From: Ehretia macrophylla
Lineage: Eukaryota; Streptophyta; Magnoliopsida; Boraginales; Ehretiaceae
DNA: 64,000 nucleotides
Assembly: GCA_037974665.1 (NCBI GenBank)
Contig: CM075770.1
Location: 9,312,501-9,376,500 of the forward strand
Direction: 5' to 3'
Shown here: positions 1-10,920 of the stretch, in pieces
Position numbering within the stretch: the first letter of the stretch is position 1
Layout: the number at the start of each line of letters is the position of its first letter
Notes under the pieces: model-generated
Database searches by the model: none
Seen by the model: the letters and a program-made list of their open reading frames with translations, nothing else
Told to the model about the DNA's origin: nothing
Position numbers and translations under genes: made by a program

Positions 1-2717
1 AATGATATTTGTAGCGCCAGCATTACAAATATATAATGTCACACTCCAAGACTAAAACCGAGCCTACAAGGTGTGACAAACTTTACAACAATAATTGCGA
101 CTAGTTTCGAGGGGCTTAAAAATAACTTTGTTGGCCACCAAGGCTTTGACCTCCTCTGAATAAAAAAAATAAAAAAAATTAGTCCAAATTTGTTTTAACA
201 CAGTGTCGATAATAGTACATAACTATAATTAAACATGAATTCTTTACAAAATCGAAAAAAAAAAATCTTACTTTAAACATGTGCAATTAAAATGTAAAAA
301 TCATATATTACAGTATCAACTCAACAAGAGTAGCATTAAAATTACTATAGTTTAACATTCAGTTCTCCATATAAGAAATTTAACATAATTTTCCAGATAA
401 CAAATTAAAAAACAAACCCAGATTAAAAAAAAAAAAAAAAAGAGGAGCTGCAAAAATAAAAAGAAGTCCCTCCTTTTCTCTCTCACACCCTCCCTCTCCC
501 TCTGTGTGTGTTTTTGTGTGTGAGCAAAAGTGATAATTCAGCATAGTGCGGAGCGTAAGTTCAAAATGATACATTCTATAGATTTTTGTTTTGTTTTGTT
601 TTTTCCTTCTTTTTTTAAGAATTAGATCCTATAGGTTTTTGGGTTTATTCGATTTTTTATAAGTTTTCTCTCTGTTAAAACCCTTGATCTTGTGCCTGTG
701 CTAATTTTATTTTATTTTTTCTGTTGTTGTGACCTTTTTTATTTGCAGTTGTTTGGGTCATTAATAAGTTTCGTCTTTGGGTCCTAGAGCCTTCTTTGAT
801 CGTATCAGTAACTGTTTGTTGTTCTCTTTTCAGCAAAGGTACTTGCAGCTCTTTCCTCTCTCATCATCCCTTATGACCACTGTTTTTGGTGGTGTTTCTT
901 GGAAGTTTTTGGTGGATTACGCCTTCACCACTTTCACGCTTGAGATTTGTCGCGTGAACGACTTTTGGAGTCTTTGAAAATATGTTGCTTCCGGCGGGGT
1001 AGCGTGTCCCGTTACTCACACTTTGTCTTTGCTTGTTGTTGGTGAGTTTATTCTGGTGCTTTTGGTGAGTGAGTTGGTTTGGATTGCAGTGTTTTGGGCC
1101 TCTGTTGTGCCTTTGTTAGCCACTAATGATATCACCGACGATGGTGTTGTCTGTGCCGACATCACTGTTTACCGCTAGGATTAGGGTTTGTGTCATTAGG
1201 CTTTGGGTCTTAGACCCAACCCCTTATCTTTTGTTTCTGTTTGTCAGGTTTAGGCTTCGTTGTGGCCCTGTGGTTGTATTTGTTTTATTCTCTTTGGACT
1301 GTAGTATTTTGGCTCTTTTGTTGTATCTTTTGGTTTTGTTTTAATACAACTATTTTTCTGACAAAAAAAAAAAAGATTACAATTTTCTATTTGATTGAAC
1401 ACCTTGTCTTTTTTTTCAGAAAATTTTAACTCTCTACGTGGTTGAAATATGTAAGATAATTTAACAACGTAAACTTAATACGGGACACGTCCAAGAATTG
1501 GTATTCGAATGGTTAAGTAGTGACACTTTATGATGAGAGTTGTTCTAAATTTGAACTGCAATTTCAGTATTTATTGTACCTAAAAAAACAATTAACATGG
1601 GATAATTTTAATTTGTAAAGATCAGTTTCCATTTCAAGTAATTCTGTTTGATGTTTATATTGTAAGCCACATTGCCAATAAAAAACTATTACATATTGGC
1701 TCTCTTTACTTTACTGCTCAATTTTATTATTATTTTTTGCCCTCACTTTATATTTACCCTAACTGTCAAGAAGGGACTCACCTGAAGATTGGGGTGGGGA
1801 GGCTCCTGCTTATTTCAACGCCATTTTTTTTTATTTCACTGCCAACTAATTGGTTTTTTTTTTTTTTATAGGTAGATGTCGAAAAAAAAAGACATCATTT
1901 ACTAACACTTACTGGTTTGATTAATAGGTTGTTTTGTTTGATTCAGATCGAGGATCGAGGAAAGAAATAAAAACTCAAGCAACTATCGAGCCTTTTTCTT
2001 TTTGCGCGATGTTTAAGAAAGAAAAAAATGATTTTCTATAAAGATGACGAGTTTGTTGGTGAGAAGTTCTTTCTAACGTTAAATAATTTTAAGTGAAAAT
2101 CCTCTTAAAATATTAAGAAAGAGTCCGAAAGGTAAGTGATGTTAGGACCCAAACTCAATCTAAAGGAAGTGAATAGATTGAGCCAGTAAAGATTTTATTG
2201 CTAATTCAAAAGAATTATAGAAGTTTTTTTTCATTTTATTTAGGGAAGACCTAAAGTCGTACAATGTAACTAACATTAAATAAGAATGTCTGAGAAAGAA
2301 AATAGTGATTTTCTATAAAGATGATGAGTTTGCCGGCTTCTAACATTAAATAATTTTAAATGAAAATCCTCTTAAAATATTAGGAAAGACGCCGAAAGAT
2401 AAGTGATGTTAGTACTGAAACTCAATCTAAAGGAAGTGAATAGATTTAGCCAGGAAAGCTTTTATTGCTATTCAAAATAATTTATAATTTAAGAAAAGTT
2501 TTAGTCATATAACACATTAAAAATTACCTACAAAATTAGATCTCGCAACCTCTCGCTCTTATATCGAGAAACATACCACTATAACAAAGCCAAGCCTTAA
2601 GTTCAAGATCTTCAATGTTGCAAATTTTGCCTTTTGAACAAAACAGAAACTACATTGTGACTTAACAGAGAAAACAAAGGGGAAACAAAGAATGCAAAGT
2701 TTATTACGTGTAGAAAT
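1..2717. other. Intergenic AT-rich DNA, no gene recognised
   Basis: No coding region could be supported. The stretch has many A and T homopolymers. From about 660 to 1373 lies a T/G-rich block with short open frames ending in an A12 run (1362-1373) after a CTGAC pentamer. This could be the 3' end of an old non-LTR retroelement, but no target duplication was found. From 2018 to 2480 there is a direct duplication, listed separately. Confidence 0.6.
2018..2480. repeat. Diverged direct duplication, two copies about 270 bp apart
   Basis: Copy 1 (about 2018-2219) and copy 2 (about 2289-2480) share long matching stretches in the same order, including TTTTCTATAAAGATGA, AAAATCCTCTTAAAATATTA and CTCAATCTAAAGGAAGTGAA. 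Substitutions and small indels separate them. No coding potential is visible. Origin unknown; possibly a decayed transposon fragment. Confidence 0.75.
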
Positions 2718-4724
2718 TCAAACTTGAAACAGATTATTACTTGAAGAGAAGCAATCAGACAAAAGAGACCTCATTTCTTCTTCCTCATGAACATCCCCGG
2801 AATCAATCATACCATAAGAGCTTGCATGATTAATTGAGCTTGATGGTAATCGCAATTGATTCATCCCCGTGAGCTTTCTCTTCTTGTAGTTAGCCTTGAA
2901 ACATGCTTGTCTTAGCCTTTTTGTTTTGTCCTTCATTTCCATATCGGGTATCTCTTCCATCAACTTCTTCTCCCTCTCCAATATCTCGAGGGCTTCTCTC
3001 AGCTTTTGCTCAGCCCCCTCTCCTTCCTCCCTGCTCAACTCCTGCAAAAAGCATTAAAAAAAATTGTCATATTTCGTTCTTCATTTTTTCTATATAAAAA
3101 GAGGAAATTATTAGGCAGAATTACATTAAATTCACTAAAAGTTACAAAACATGTGGTGCAGCGGTATATCTCAATGCATATTTCAAGTCAGTTAAGGCAA
3201 GACAATGTTTATAATTGTTGGGATATAAGTTTATATTAGCGACTTGTGGTTACAATGCAAGGAGTCATCGTTAATTCGACCACTGCTATCCACCAAGCCC
3301 CTCTGAGGGCCTTTGGTTTTTATTATTTATTTTTTTGTCTTCAATCCTAAAATAAACTCTAACTCGATACTATAAAAAAAATAAAAATAGGTGTTTTGAA
3401 TCGATCATTGAAATAATTCTCTAACTCGATTGTCGATACAATCAAAGAACAGGTGTTTTGATCAATTGATCATTGAAAGTTAAACTTTTCCACTATGACC
3501 CCCGGCCCGAAAAACCAAACGCTGATTAATAGGCCTAACAAAATCAACAAATTAATGCAATTATACATTGAAGCATGTGGGCATATATATATTGTACCTG
3601 AACATTCTTGATTAGGGTTTGGAGACTCATGAGCTTCCGGTGAGGCCACCTACAGATTCCCAACTCCCTGCATCGTTTCTTGAGTAGGGTTAATCCAATG
3701 TTGAGTTGTTTTGCTGCCTGTGTTATCGGCATGTAAAAGTACTGAGAGATGGTTTGTCTCGTTAACATTTTGGAAGAACTGCTATTCCTCTCCTCTCTTG
3801 GCCTTTTAATTGCCTTCTTTTCACTGTCTTGTACTTCCACTCTATTCATCTCTCTATTATTTTCATTCAAAACAAATAGTTGTTGATTCTCAGTCTCCAA
3901 TCCAGTAGCCTCCTCACCATTCATTTCATTCCAAAGGGCAAAACCGCAGACATAGTCATACAAGTAGTCCCCTGTAATAAACAGGTAAAAATCCCCGTAA
4001 ATATACAAAATTATAACATGGGGTTTTTACATCAGATAGATAGTGGATATATTCTCAAGCTAGAACGGATTTAAAACTTTTGTTTAGTACAAGCTAAAAA
4101 TAAACAGTTTAGAACTCACATGTAGATAAACTTTTCAATTGAGGCCAAATTGACGACTTTTCAATCTAAAAATACTAAAAAAATTGAAAGCGTTTTCAAA
4201 AAATACAACTCAAATTAATCCTTAATGATTTCTCCCTTAAAGTCAGTTGGAACTATAATCTCCGTTCGCACGTAAATACACCCGAACATGCTCTCAAAAT
4301 GAAATGTTGAGGGAACAAGGAGTCGTTTATCATTACCTTGGACAACACTCTGGCTCGGTGCAAGATCCATCGATGAATAAAGAGGATCATTCACGAACAT
4401 CTCCATTAGAGGCAAAGGATCAAAAGCACACTCTTGACTGAGAAAACTCCATTGGTAATCAAAAGGAGAATACCCAGAACCACTGATGGTCCATTTCGAC
4501 ATAACACACAACTTTAGTTTCGTGTAAACTTTATACTGTATATACTAGAATGGAGAAAAAAAATGAAGAAAAAAAAATTAAAACTTCAATTAATGATATG
4601 CAAAAACCCTAATATGTCACCTGAAATCAAGAGGAGAAAACAGGCTTGGGAAGGAAAACACTTCATCTTCTTCCATCGCCATTAATTCATATTTTGACCA
4701 CCTCTCATGAGACTGATTAGCCAT
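2718..4724 (-). CDS. RKD: RWP-RK domain transcription factor, RKD type
   Basis: Predicted minus-strand exons are 4724-4621, 4482-4337, 3971-3598 and 3041-2718, with all phases matching, giving 315 aa. Exons 2-3-4 join at clear GT/AG sites. The exon 1 donor is strong (CAG|GTGACA). The exon 2 acceptor (ATCAG|TGG) was chosen because it alone keeps phase; its pyrimidine tract is weak. Exon 3 encodes the RWP-RK domain (about residues 154-208), with [22 protein letters not shown] and the signature CRWPHRK. Exon 4 begins with a charged, probably coiled-coil stretch and a [18 protein letters not shown] segment typical of RKDs. RKDs are nuclear DNA-binding proteins; in Arabidopsis, RKD1/2 promote egg-cell identity, and citrus RKD1 is linked to nucellar embryony. 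Which RKD this is cannot be told. The N-terminal exons are less conserved, so the start is moderately certain. Confidence 0.9.
3042..3597 (-). other. RKD intron 3 with a dispersed-repeat fragment
   Basis: This intron runs from donor CAG|GTACAA (exon end 3598) to acceptor TTTTTGCAG|GAG (exon start 3041). Around 3147-3190 it carries a stretch (gtgcagcggtatatctcaa and following) resembling the repeats at 61140-61400, so it probably contains an old dispersed repeat. Confidence 0.5.
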
Positions 4725-4827
4725 GTTTGGGTGATTACTATTCAATTCTCTGTGGTTTTTTGCGGTTCACTAATTGACTAAGTTGCTAATTTGCATGAAA
4801 TGGTCCAAAGAAATTAAGATGAACATG

Positions 4828-4862
<35 letters not shown>

Positions 4863-6809
4863 GAAAGAGTGAATCTTAATGTGAATGTAGTAATTATGAA
4901 AATTTACTGCATGGTAGATCGTGCGCCGTTGCATGGACATATTCGGCCAACTATGCATGTATTAATTTACTGCGTGTGTGTATATGGAATTTTATCATTG
5001 GTGACTGTGTGTGAATTCTCACGTCTGACCATGAATTATGTAAATCTTTAGATGGAGAATTGAGATTAGATTACGCGGAATGCAACAATATTCTTTTTGA
5101 TTGCTAATGGTATAACTAACTAGGTACCTGTGGAGTACAAATGAGTTTTTTTTAATGATAAGGAGTTTTTTTTGGAAAGTCGGTTGACATCAAGAATATT
5201 AAATTCTAGAATATATAATCTCGTTCGAAGAAAATATAATTTAAGTTAGTTAAGTATAAGATATACAGAGATTGGGCGCTCCAAAGAAATTAGTTTAAAT
5301 TTATAGCTCATTTTTGCACTAGGAAGTTGGCTAATACCAAGAATACCAAGTTACGGAATTAGTTCGTCAAGTATAAGACTTACGAAGACTGACTACAAGC
5401 AAACTAGTTTCCTAACTCAATTTGAATCCAAAAATTAACAAGGCTCACGCCCATACTCCAAACACTGATTCACCGTTAAACTAAATCCTTGGATTACAAA
5501 TGAGTCATACTCACTAATTAAAAGGTCCCCACATTTTTCACCAAAAGAAAATGTCATTAGGCTGTATTCGATTTTGTAGGATTAGTGATAACTAAATTCA
5601 ATGCACTAACATCTTCCCCCAACTAATAATTTATTATAATCTTCTAATATTTGTACATGCCACTTTGTAACTTAAATGATAACATTTTCCACTCTCTAAG
5701 TTAGAAAAACTTGAGAAAAATGTTTGAACTACAAATAGGTTGCTTAGAGGATCTTGCTTACAATGGCGGATCTACTTCACAACGGGGGGCTGTAACCTTC
5801 GTCCATCTCAAAATCTTTATAAAAATATGTGTACTTTGAAAGTATTTTTAGACTAATAAAGTCCTCAATAAAAAAATTTTCTATACATAAATGTTAAATT
5901 GTGTAATTTTAATTCCCATTAATTAAACAAAAAACATGAAACTACCCTTACTTGCTTATAATGTTATACCATTTGGCTAAACAATGGCATAATTATGGAT
6001 GAGAGATGTAGACTTCTGGCCCTGCATGCAGGTTACAATGTTGGACGAGTGTGTGTGCCTTTGGATTTCGTAAATGGTAGCGTGCAATTTTTTGGTGGGC
6101 TGCTTTTTTGTAGGTTTTGGTTCGTCCTCTGCTTTTTAACTCTTGGGAAAATCAAGATAAAATCATGAACATCATTACATGAAAGCATAATGATTTCATA
6201 TCCAATTTCCAAAGGGGAGGCTGATTATCGATCTGGATTTGTCAGCTTAAACGTAGAGATTAGTTTATAATTCTCATAACAAGAAGGAAAAAAAGGTGTA
6301 GATATGTTAATTAATCTAAAATTCTATCTTAAAATCATATACTTATAATATTGAAAATCTTAAAAGAACGAATTTGAAGGAACCCCAAGAAACACAAATG
6401 AATGTGTCGCACTTTGAAATGGATGGCACGTGAATGAATAATATATATCATATTAAAACCCAACTCTAATACTATGTTAAATAATTGGAGGTTCTATTCT
6501 AAAATTAAATAGTGCTAAATAAAATACCTCAAAAACTTATATATATGTTGGTTTTGAAAATCCTAATTTATACATGTGAGATAATTAATTATTAGATTTT
6601 CCAACATAGATAAATTGAGTTTAATTTATGAACAGACTCAAGCCATTAGTACTGGGAATGTAACGCACCGATCATTTTGTAACAAATAAAAATATAGGAT
6701 TTACTAGGGCTTTTATAATTGTATTTATTTCTCCTTATTACAAACGAGTGGTGGTCGGCTGACAGTGGAGTAATATTAAACTTCCGATTATGGGGAGGTT
6801 ACAATACTC
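4725..6809. other. Upstream of RKD: intergenic, no gene seen
   Basis: This would hold the RKD promoter. Just upstream is a (TA)n(CA)n microsatellite at 4829-4861. I saw no MITE-like inverted repeat or other recognisable insertion close to the start codon. The rest is AT-rich DNA without a convincing open frame. Confidence 0.55.
4829..4861. repeat. (TA)n(CA)n microsatellite
   Basis: An uninterrupted TA run passes into ACACACACACAC about 105-135 bp upstream of the predicted RKD start codon. Likely polymorphic in length. Confidence 0.9.
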
Positions 6810-6827
6810 CAACTTAATTTCTAACTT

Positions 6828-6935
6828 TTTTTTTTCTTTTAAAAAAAAAGGGATCAACAATGGTTCTTTACTTACCCTTAAGTGACTCGAACTTAAGATC
6901 ATTTCAGTTTCAAGTGAGAGCTGCTCCCACTAAGT
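6828..6935 (-). mobile_element. Truncated tRNA-derived SINE insertion with 18-bp target duplication
   Basis: The 108-bp block is flanked by a perfect direct repeat, CAACTTAATTTCTAACTT, at 6810-6827 and 6936-6953. On the plus strand it starts with a T-rich run, so the poly(A)-like tail lies at the minus-strand 3' end. On the minus strand it carries AAGTTCGAGTCACTT, which resembles a tRNA/SINE B box (GGTTCGANTC). No protein is encoded. The A box end appears to be missing, so I read it as a 5'-truncated SINE. Confidence 0.75.
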
Positions 6936-6953
6936 CAACTTAATTTCTAACTT

Positions 6954-7589
6954 GCTATTACTTACTAGTGAGTAAATAAGACAAAAATAATAGCACTTGT
7001 TGAATACTATTATTAGTGATTTATCTGGAAGGAAAGAAACAATCAAATCTTCAATGGTTAAGTTTTTTCGGAAGAGCAAGTTGCTAAATCAATCCTTGAC
7101 GACGTTGTCATCAAGATCCAAGTGGGACGGAAATTCAGGAACACGAGCTACAGTCGTTAGTTTTGTAATAGATCGTCTTTTAATTTTGATGTAGTTTATG
7201 TCAATTGAGTCTTTCTCATGTTTGTGACTTCTTTCATGCTTATGGCTTTGTGTTTGTACTTGTAAACCAACTTTCATCCAATGAATTCCGTTCTTGTTGA
7301 CTTAACAAAAAAAAAAAACATACTACAATGGTAAGGTCTGAAAAAAGTCGTTGTAAGCCGCGTTTTTCTATTATTAAAGAAATTATTTTCAGAATTTGAA
7401 CTCAAAATTAAGTATTTAAAAGTAAACACTAGATAATTACGTGTAACACGACCATGTAAAGTGGCAAAATGCAATTAACTAATTGATAAGATTATCCCCT
7501 TTTACTACCTCTCTTCCATATATATATATATATATATATAGCAGGGAGAATGGTGTTGTTTCTATGAATTGGAGGACGCATACTATTAT
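6954..7589. other. Intergenic, nothing recognised
   Basis: AT-rich DNA with an A12 run near 7305 and a (TA)n run at about 7518-7541. Small open frames here have no family signature. Confidence 0.55.
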
Positions 7590-7819
7590 ACTAAAGTCAA
7601 GTCAAATTTATAGATCAATGAAGAGCATATGAAAAGAAGCGCTTCACGGCTATTATCTGAAGTTTGCTTGGACACATTATGCTTCATCCTACAAGCTTTG
7701 CAGATAGCAAGATTTTGAGATAAGATGCATGATACGATTTTCTGTGACAAAGTTGGCAGTAACTGTTCATAGAACGATGCATATGCAAGCATATTTGATG
7801 AGAAAACAGATCACACTAT

Positions 7820-7893
7820 GATCTAGTGGTATGATGAGCACAGTATGATTCTCGCTTTAAATGCGAGAGTTTTTGAGATCGATTCTCGAAATT
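7820..7893 (+). repeat. tRNA-Pro-like sequence (SINE head or tRNA pseudogene), copy 1
   Basis: Contains CTAGTGGTATGAT, ATTCTCGCTTTAAATGCGAG and GATCGATTCTCG. These match in order the D-arm/A box, anticodon arm and T-arm/B box of a plant tRNA-Pro(UGG), but the anticodon loop is changed, the acceptor stem is absent, and there is a small internal duplication (TATGATGAGCACAGTATGAT). It cannot be a working tRNA. Related copies lie at 12177-12236 and 35070-35126. Confidence 0.6.
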
Positions 7894-8127
7894 AACCCCT
7901 AAATAAGGTAACATTGACTTTTAAGTTTCTTTAAAATAAAAAATAACAATAATAAAAAAGATTACGTCCAAAACGAAAAACACGATTTAGTAGTCAAAAT
8001 TTTTGGATAACAGAAGTAATCTACTAGATAATTTGAACAAAAACAATAGCATGTAGATTTTCTTCTACATACACTTCGTTTAATATCTAGACCAAACTTC
8101 ATTGTTAGGAAGTTGGAGATAGCGGCA

Positions 8128-8209
8128 TTAGTTTCTTGACTTTCTCCGGCCATGGCCATGGCCACGCCCACCTCCTCTTCCACCACCTTTACCACCTCTA
8201 GCAAATGCC
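8128..8209 (-). pseudogene. 3' fragment of EMB514-like gene
   Basis: Minus-strand remnant of the C-terminal glycine/arginine-rich tail (ending in SRN-stop in the intact gene at 35444). It holds only about 27 codons, is about 12 bp shorter than the matching part of the intact copy within the Gly-rich tract, and lacks the whole DUF3223 domain and exon 1. Not functional by itself. Confidence 0.75.
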
Positions 8210-8829
8210 GCTATCTCAAACAAATAATATTTTTACCACCAAATTAAACTTATTTGCAAATCTAATTGATTGATTTTATGATTTTAACACATGGTATCAA
8301 AACTAAATTTTTAGTTGATGTGATGATTAATAATAAATAAATATAATAAACCTCTTCAACATCTTAACTTTTTAGTTGATGTAATGATTTAAAATAGTAT
8401 CAGAACACAAATTATCAAATAATTTTGGGTCTGAGTTTTAACGCCATTAATTTAAAATATTAAAACATGTCAAGTGAAAACGTCATCCATTTAAAATATT
8501 TGATTTAAAGTATTTGAAGTATCAGCAAGCTAGGTTAAACATCATTCAATACAATAGAAAACATACAATCCAAAAACAGAAGTTATTGTTTGTCATAACA
8601 TACAACAGAAAATGAAAACACATATACAATACATAAACTTTTACGTAAGAAAAGCGAAGGAGTAATACAAACCATGCAGTGCTCCTTTGCTTTATTTTCA
8701 CAACTGCACCCTCTTAGACATCAATATTGCATGTAGACAACCATTAAATCCGACAACTTTTAATTTTTATATATGAGTCGCTCATACTAGGATGATCACG
8801 ACCTATGGCTTCCAATATTCAAAGATTTT
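8210..8829. repeat. 3' flank of membrane-protein gene copy A; duplicated at 14450-14851
   Basis: No gene seen. About 8380-8660 resembles 14475-14770 in the same order: the TTGATGTAATGATTTAA region, GCAAGCTAGGTTAAAC, CAATCCAAAAACAGAAGTTA, and the CGTAAGAAAAGCGAAGGAGT block. The tandem gene duplication therefore included several hundred bases of 3' flank. The two flanks later diverged by indels; copy A has an extra ~60 bp before the gene end. Confidence 0.75.
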
Positions 8830-9303
8830 TCAGAAGAAAGCAACCGAAAGAAGAATAGCGTAAATGGTCCAAGTTGCGATCTTAAACCCGAGAGGAAGTG
8901 AGTCGCTGGCAATGAGGAAGAAGGCTGTGACCCCAAAAAGGACCCCAGCACGCTCCAGAAAACGTGATTGATTTGGAAACTTGAGAGATAGCTGTGTTGC
9001 CATGAACATTGCAGACACAGCAAAGACTAGGGCAAGCCGAAATAAGTGGAATTGTAAGGAGATAACGGTTTGAGGAAGATTTTGGACAGCTGCAGAGAGA
9101 CAAAAGGCTGCAACTATTGCTGGCCAATGCAGGTGCTGGTTACGTTGATCAGGATGACTATCGATGGGTGGTATGGCTTGGGCCTCATGATCAACTTCTT
9201 CAGTTGATGACTGTGGGTGGTCAGATGTGGGAAACAGAGACTCAAATTTTGCTCTCATGGAGAGAATATATTGCTTCAGCTGATGACTTGTAGTGTTGCC
9301 CAT
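8830..9303 (-). CDS. Small putative N-myristoylated multi-pass membrane protein, copy A
   Basis: Single-exon frame of 157 aa; family not recognised. The start MGNTTS fits an N-myristoylation signal (Gly2, Ser6). Residues 1-60 are polar and acidic. Then come four hydrophobic segments: WPAIVAAFCLSAAV, the long FHLFRLALVFAVSAMFMATQ, AGVLFGVTAFFLIA and FKIATWTIYAILLSVAFF. About 75% of the protein matches copy B at 14852-15355. Copy A has a 7-residue insertion (PQTVISL) between segments 1 and 2. It has also lost one T near the end (GTTTGC in B, GTTGC here), so it stops about 4 residues early. The 5' leader and first codons are repeated in inverted orientation at 9932-10020. It could be expressed, but there is no direct evidence. 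Confidence 0.7.
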   Translation of the reverse strand: MGNTTSHQLKQYILSMRAKFESLFPTSDHPQSSTEEVDHEAQAIPPIDSHPDQRNQHLHWPAIVAAFCLSAAVQNLPQTVISLQFHLFRLALVFAVSAMFMATQLSLKFPNQSRFLERAGVLFGVTAFFLIASDSLPLGFKIATWTIYAILLSVAFF

Positions 9304-10020
9304 CTTTTAATCTGACTGGGAGAATGAATCCGGCGATGATGCGTTTAAGTAGTAATTGTAAAGATGGATCTTTTGGGTTGAAATTGAGGTTTTTTCACAC
9401 CTAGTGGAGATGAAGTGTGTGTGTGCTGAGAAGAATAATTGACTAGGTTTTGGTCTAGTAGTAAAAAATGAGATATTGAGAATTTTATATGTGAATACGG
9501 TTCATTATCACACCTTGTAATAGTATGATGACGACCATTAGAGGCACACACAACACACTTTTGAAAGTGTCTAATATTCTCCATATTATATAAGATAAGA
9601 TCATGAAATATTGAATTGATTCTGATTGTACCATTGGAAAAACAGAAGTGTATTTCATGAAAGATACTATCCCATGAAAGGAAAGGGACATCTAACACTA
9701 TCCCAGGGGAACATCCTTGGGATAGTGTTAGATGTCCCTTTCCTTTCATCTCACGAAATGGGATAGTGTCAGATGTCCCTTTTCTTGCATGAGATAGTGT
9801 CTTTAATGAAATACACTTCTGGAAAATCCCTTTCCCTTTCATGAAATAGTGTCTTTCATGAAATACACTTTCATTACTAGTCCAAATGAATCTATGTAGC
9901 TCAATTATCAATGCGCTTAAACGCATTATCTCTTTACAATTACTACTTAAACTCATCATCGCCGGGTTCATTCTCCCAATCAGATTAAATGATGGGCAAC
10001 ACTACAAGTCATCCAGCTGA
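9276..10020. repeat. Large foldback: inverted repeat of copy A's 5' end with nested palindromes
   Basis: Outer arms at 9276-9364 and 9932-10020 are inverted copies of about 89 bp with only a handful of differences. The left arm is the native 5' leader plus the first nine codons of copy A (start codon at 9301-9303). Inside are a second inverted pair (about 9634-9672 with 9789-9828) and a perfect hairpin with 32-bp arms (9674-9705 and 9718-9749) and a 12-base loop. The 208-codon frame across it is a by-product of the repeats. A transcript across the block could fold into long double-stranded RNA. It may instead be a foldback transposon that captured the leader. Confidence 0.85.
9674..9749. repeat. 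Perfect 32-bp palindrome arms with 12-base loop
   Basis: Left arm 9674-9705 (beginning ATGAAAGGAAAGGGACATCT) is the exact reverse complement of 9718-9749; the loop is 9706-9717. Such perfection in otherwise diverged DNA implies recent formation or correction. Confidence 0.95.
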
Positions 10021-10029
10021 AAAGTACCA

Positions 10030-10920
10030 CTGAATTTCAATTTAAAGGATTTAGAATGAAATTGTGTTTTAAATTTGTTTTTCTTATGTTCATGTTTTAA
10101 ATGTGACTAGATGACGCAATAATCTTGTTTTTTCTTTTAAGGAAACAAAAACAAGAGAGCTCGGTCTAAATGATATAAATATAACGTTTGGATACAATGT
10201 ACTTATAATAGGGGTTAAAGACATATAAGTCCCTTAGTTTTTTACTTTAGACCAATTAGGTCCCTGAGTTTATCATATGGTTTGTTATCTTAAATGTTTT
10301 GTTATTGCTATGATAAATAAAATTAATTTTTAGAAATACACACTAACTAATGCACAATTTTATAGCTTACTGCGTGCATTTATAAATCTCACACATTAGT
10401 CCCTATTGTTTATAAAAAAAATTCAGTTTAGTCCCTATTATTTAAAATGTCTCAATTTAGTTCCTATTGTTTCCCTAAAAGTTTTAATTTCATCCATATT
10501 GTTTAAAGTTTTCAATTTCGTCCTTATTATTTTTCAAAAAGTTTTAATTTCGTCCCTATTATTTTCAAAAAATTTCAAATTCTTCCCTATTGTTTCTAAA
10601 AAAAAATTAATTTAGTTCTTGGATAATAGGGATAGATTTGAAACTTTAAGAAAATAATAACGAAGAAATTAAAACTTTTTAAAAATAATAGAGACGAAAT
10701 TGAAATTTTTTAAAAAATAATAGGGATTAAATTGAGACATTTTAAATACTATGGACAACATTAAAATTTTTAGTGAAATAATAGAGATTAAATTAAAATA
10801 TTTTTAAAAATAAAAACTAAAATAAAATACTTTATAAATAATAGAAATTAAATGTGAAATTTTTCCCGTTTAATGTGAAACAAAGAATGATGAGAAATAT
10901 TTTTGGAAAGCCGCCATGTT
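10030..10920. repeat. Segmental duplicate of 12045-12890, interrupted by a MITE
   Basis: Shared blocks in order: AATTTAAAGGATTTAGA, AACAAGAGAG, the GATAAATAAAA...TTTAGAAA...ACACACTAA block, the CTTTATAAC...GTATTTATAAAT region and AAAGAATGATGAGA. Between the last two blocks this copy carries the ~460-bp repeat at 10396-10861, which the other copy lacks. Confidence 0.7.
10396..10861. mobile_element. Non-coding foldback MITE (TAGTCCCTATTGTTT family), copy 1
   Basis: The left half repeats phrases like TTAGTCCCTATTGTTT and AAAAGTTTTAATTTC; the right half carries their reverse complements (AATAGGGA...AAATTGAAA). The element is thus a long imperfect inverted repeat with internal sub-repeats. The matching place in the duplicate at about 12820-12850 reads straight through without it, giving a natural empty site. 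Related copies are at 13165-13577 and 41473-41957. No protein. Confidence 0.75.

Larger units (their letters stand above)
7590..8209. repeat. Segmental duplicate of 34860-35537 (EMB514-like 3' end and flank)
   Basis: Long collinear similarity to 34860-35537: the GATCAATGAAGAGCATATGA stretch, the degenerate tRNA-Pro-like sequence, the TTTAGTAGTCAAAATTTTTG stretch, and the last codons of the EMB514-like gene. Similarity stops abruptly at about 8209, equivalent to 35537 inside exon 2 of the intact gene. The copy near 35 kb has an extra local tandem duplication absent here. This is a truncated duplication that brought no promoter. Confidence 0.85.

Noticed and set aside
777..1344. Short plus-strand frames at the left edge
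   Set aside because: Overlapping frames in T/G-rich DNA ending in an A run; more like an old retroelement tail than a gene.
4725..5300. MITE in the RKD promoter, as known for citrus polyembryony
   Set aside because: I looked for inverted termini close upstream of the start codon and found only a TA/CA microsatellite.
7820..7893. Functional tRNA-Pro gene
   Set aside because: Anticodon loop altered, acceptor stem absent, internal duplication; cannot fold as a tRNA.
9345..9971. 208-codon open frame on the minus strand
   Set aside because: It runs through nested inverted repeats of the foldback and repeats its own phrases; no family signature.
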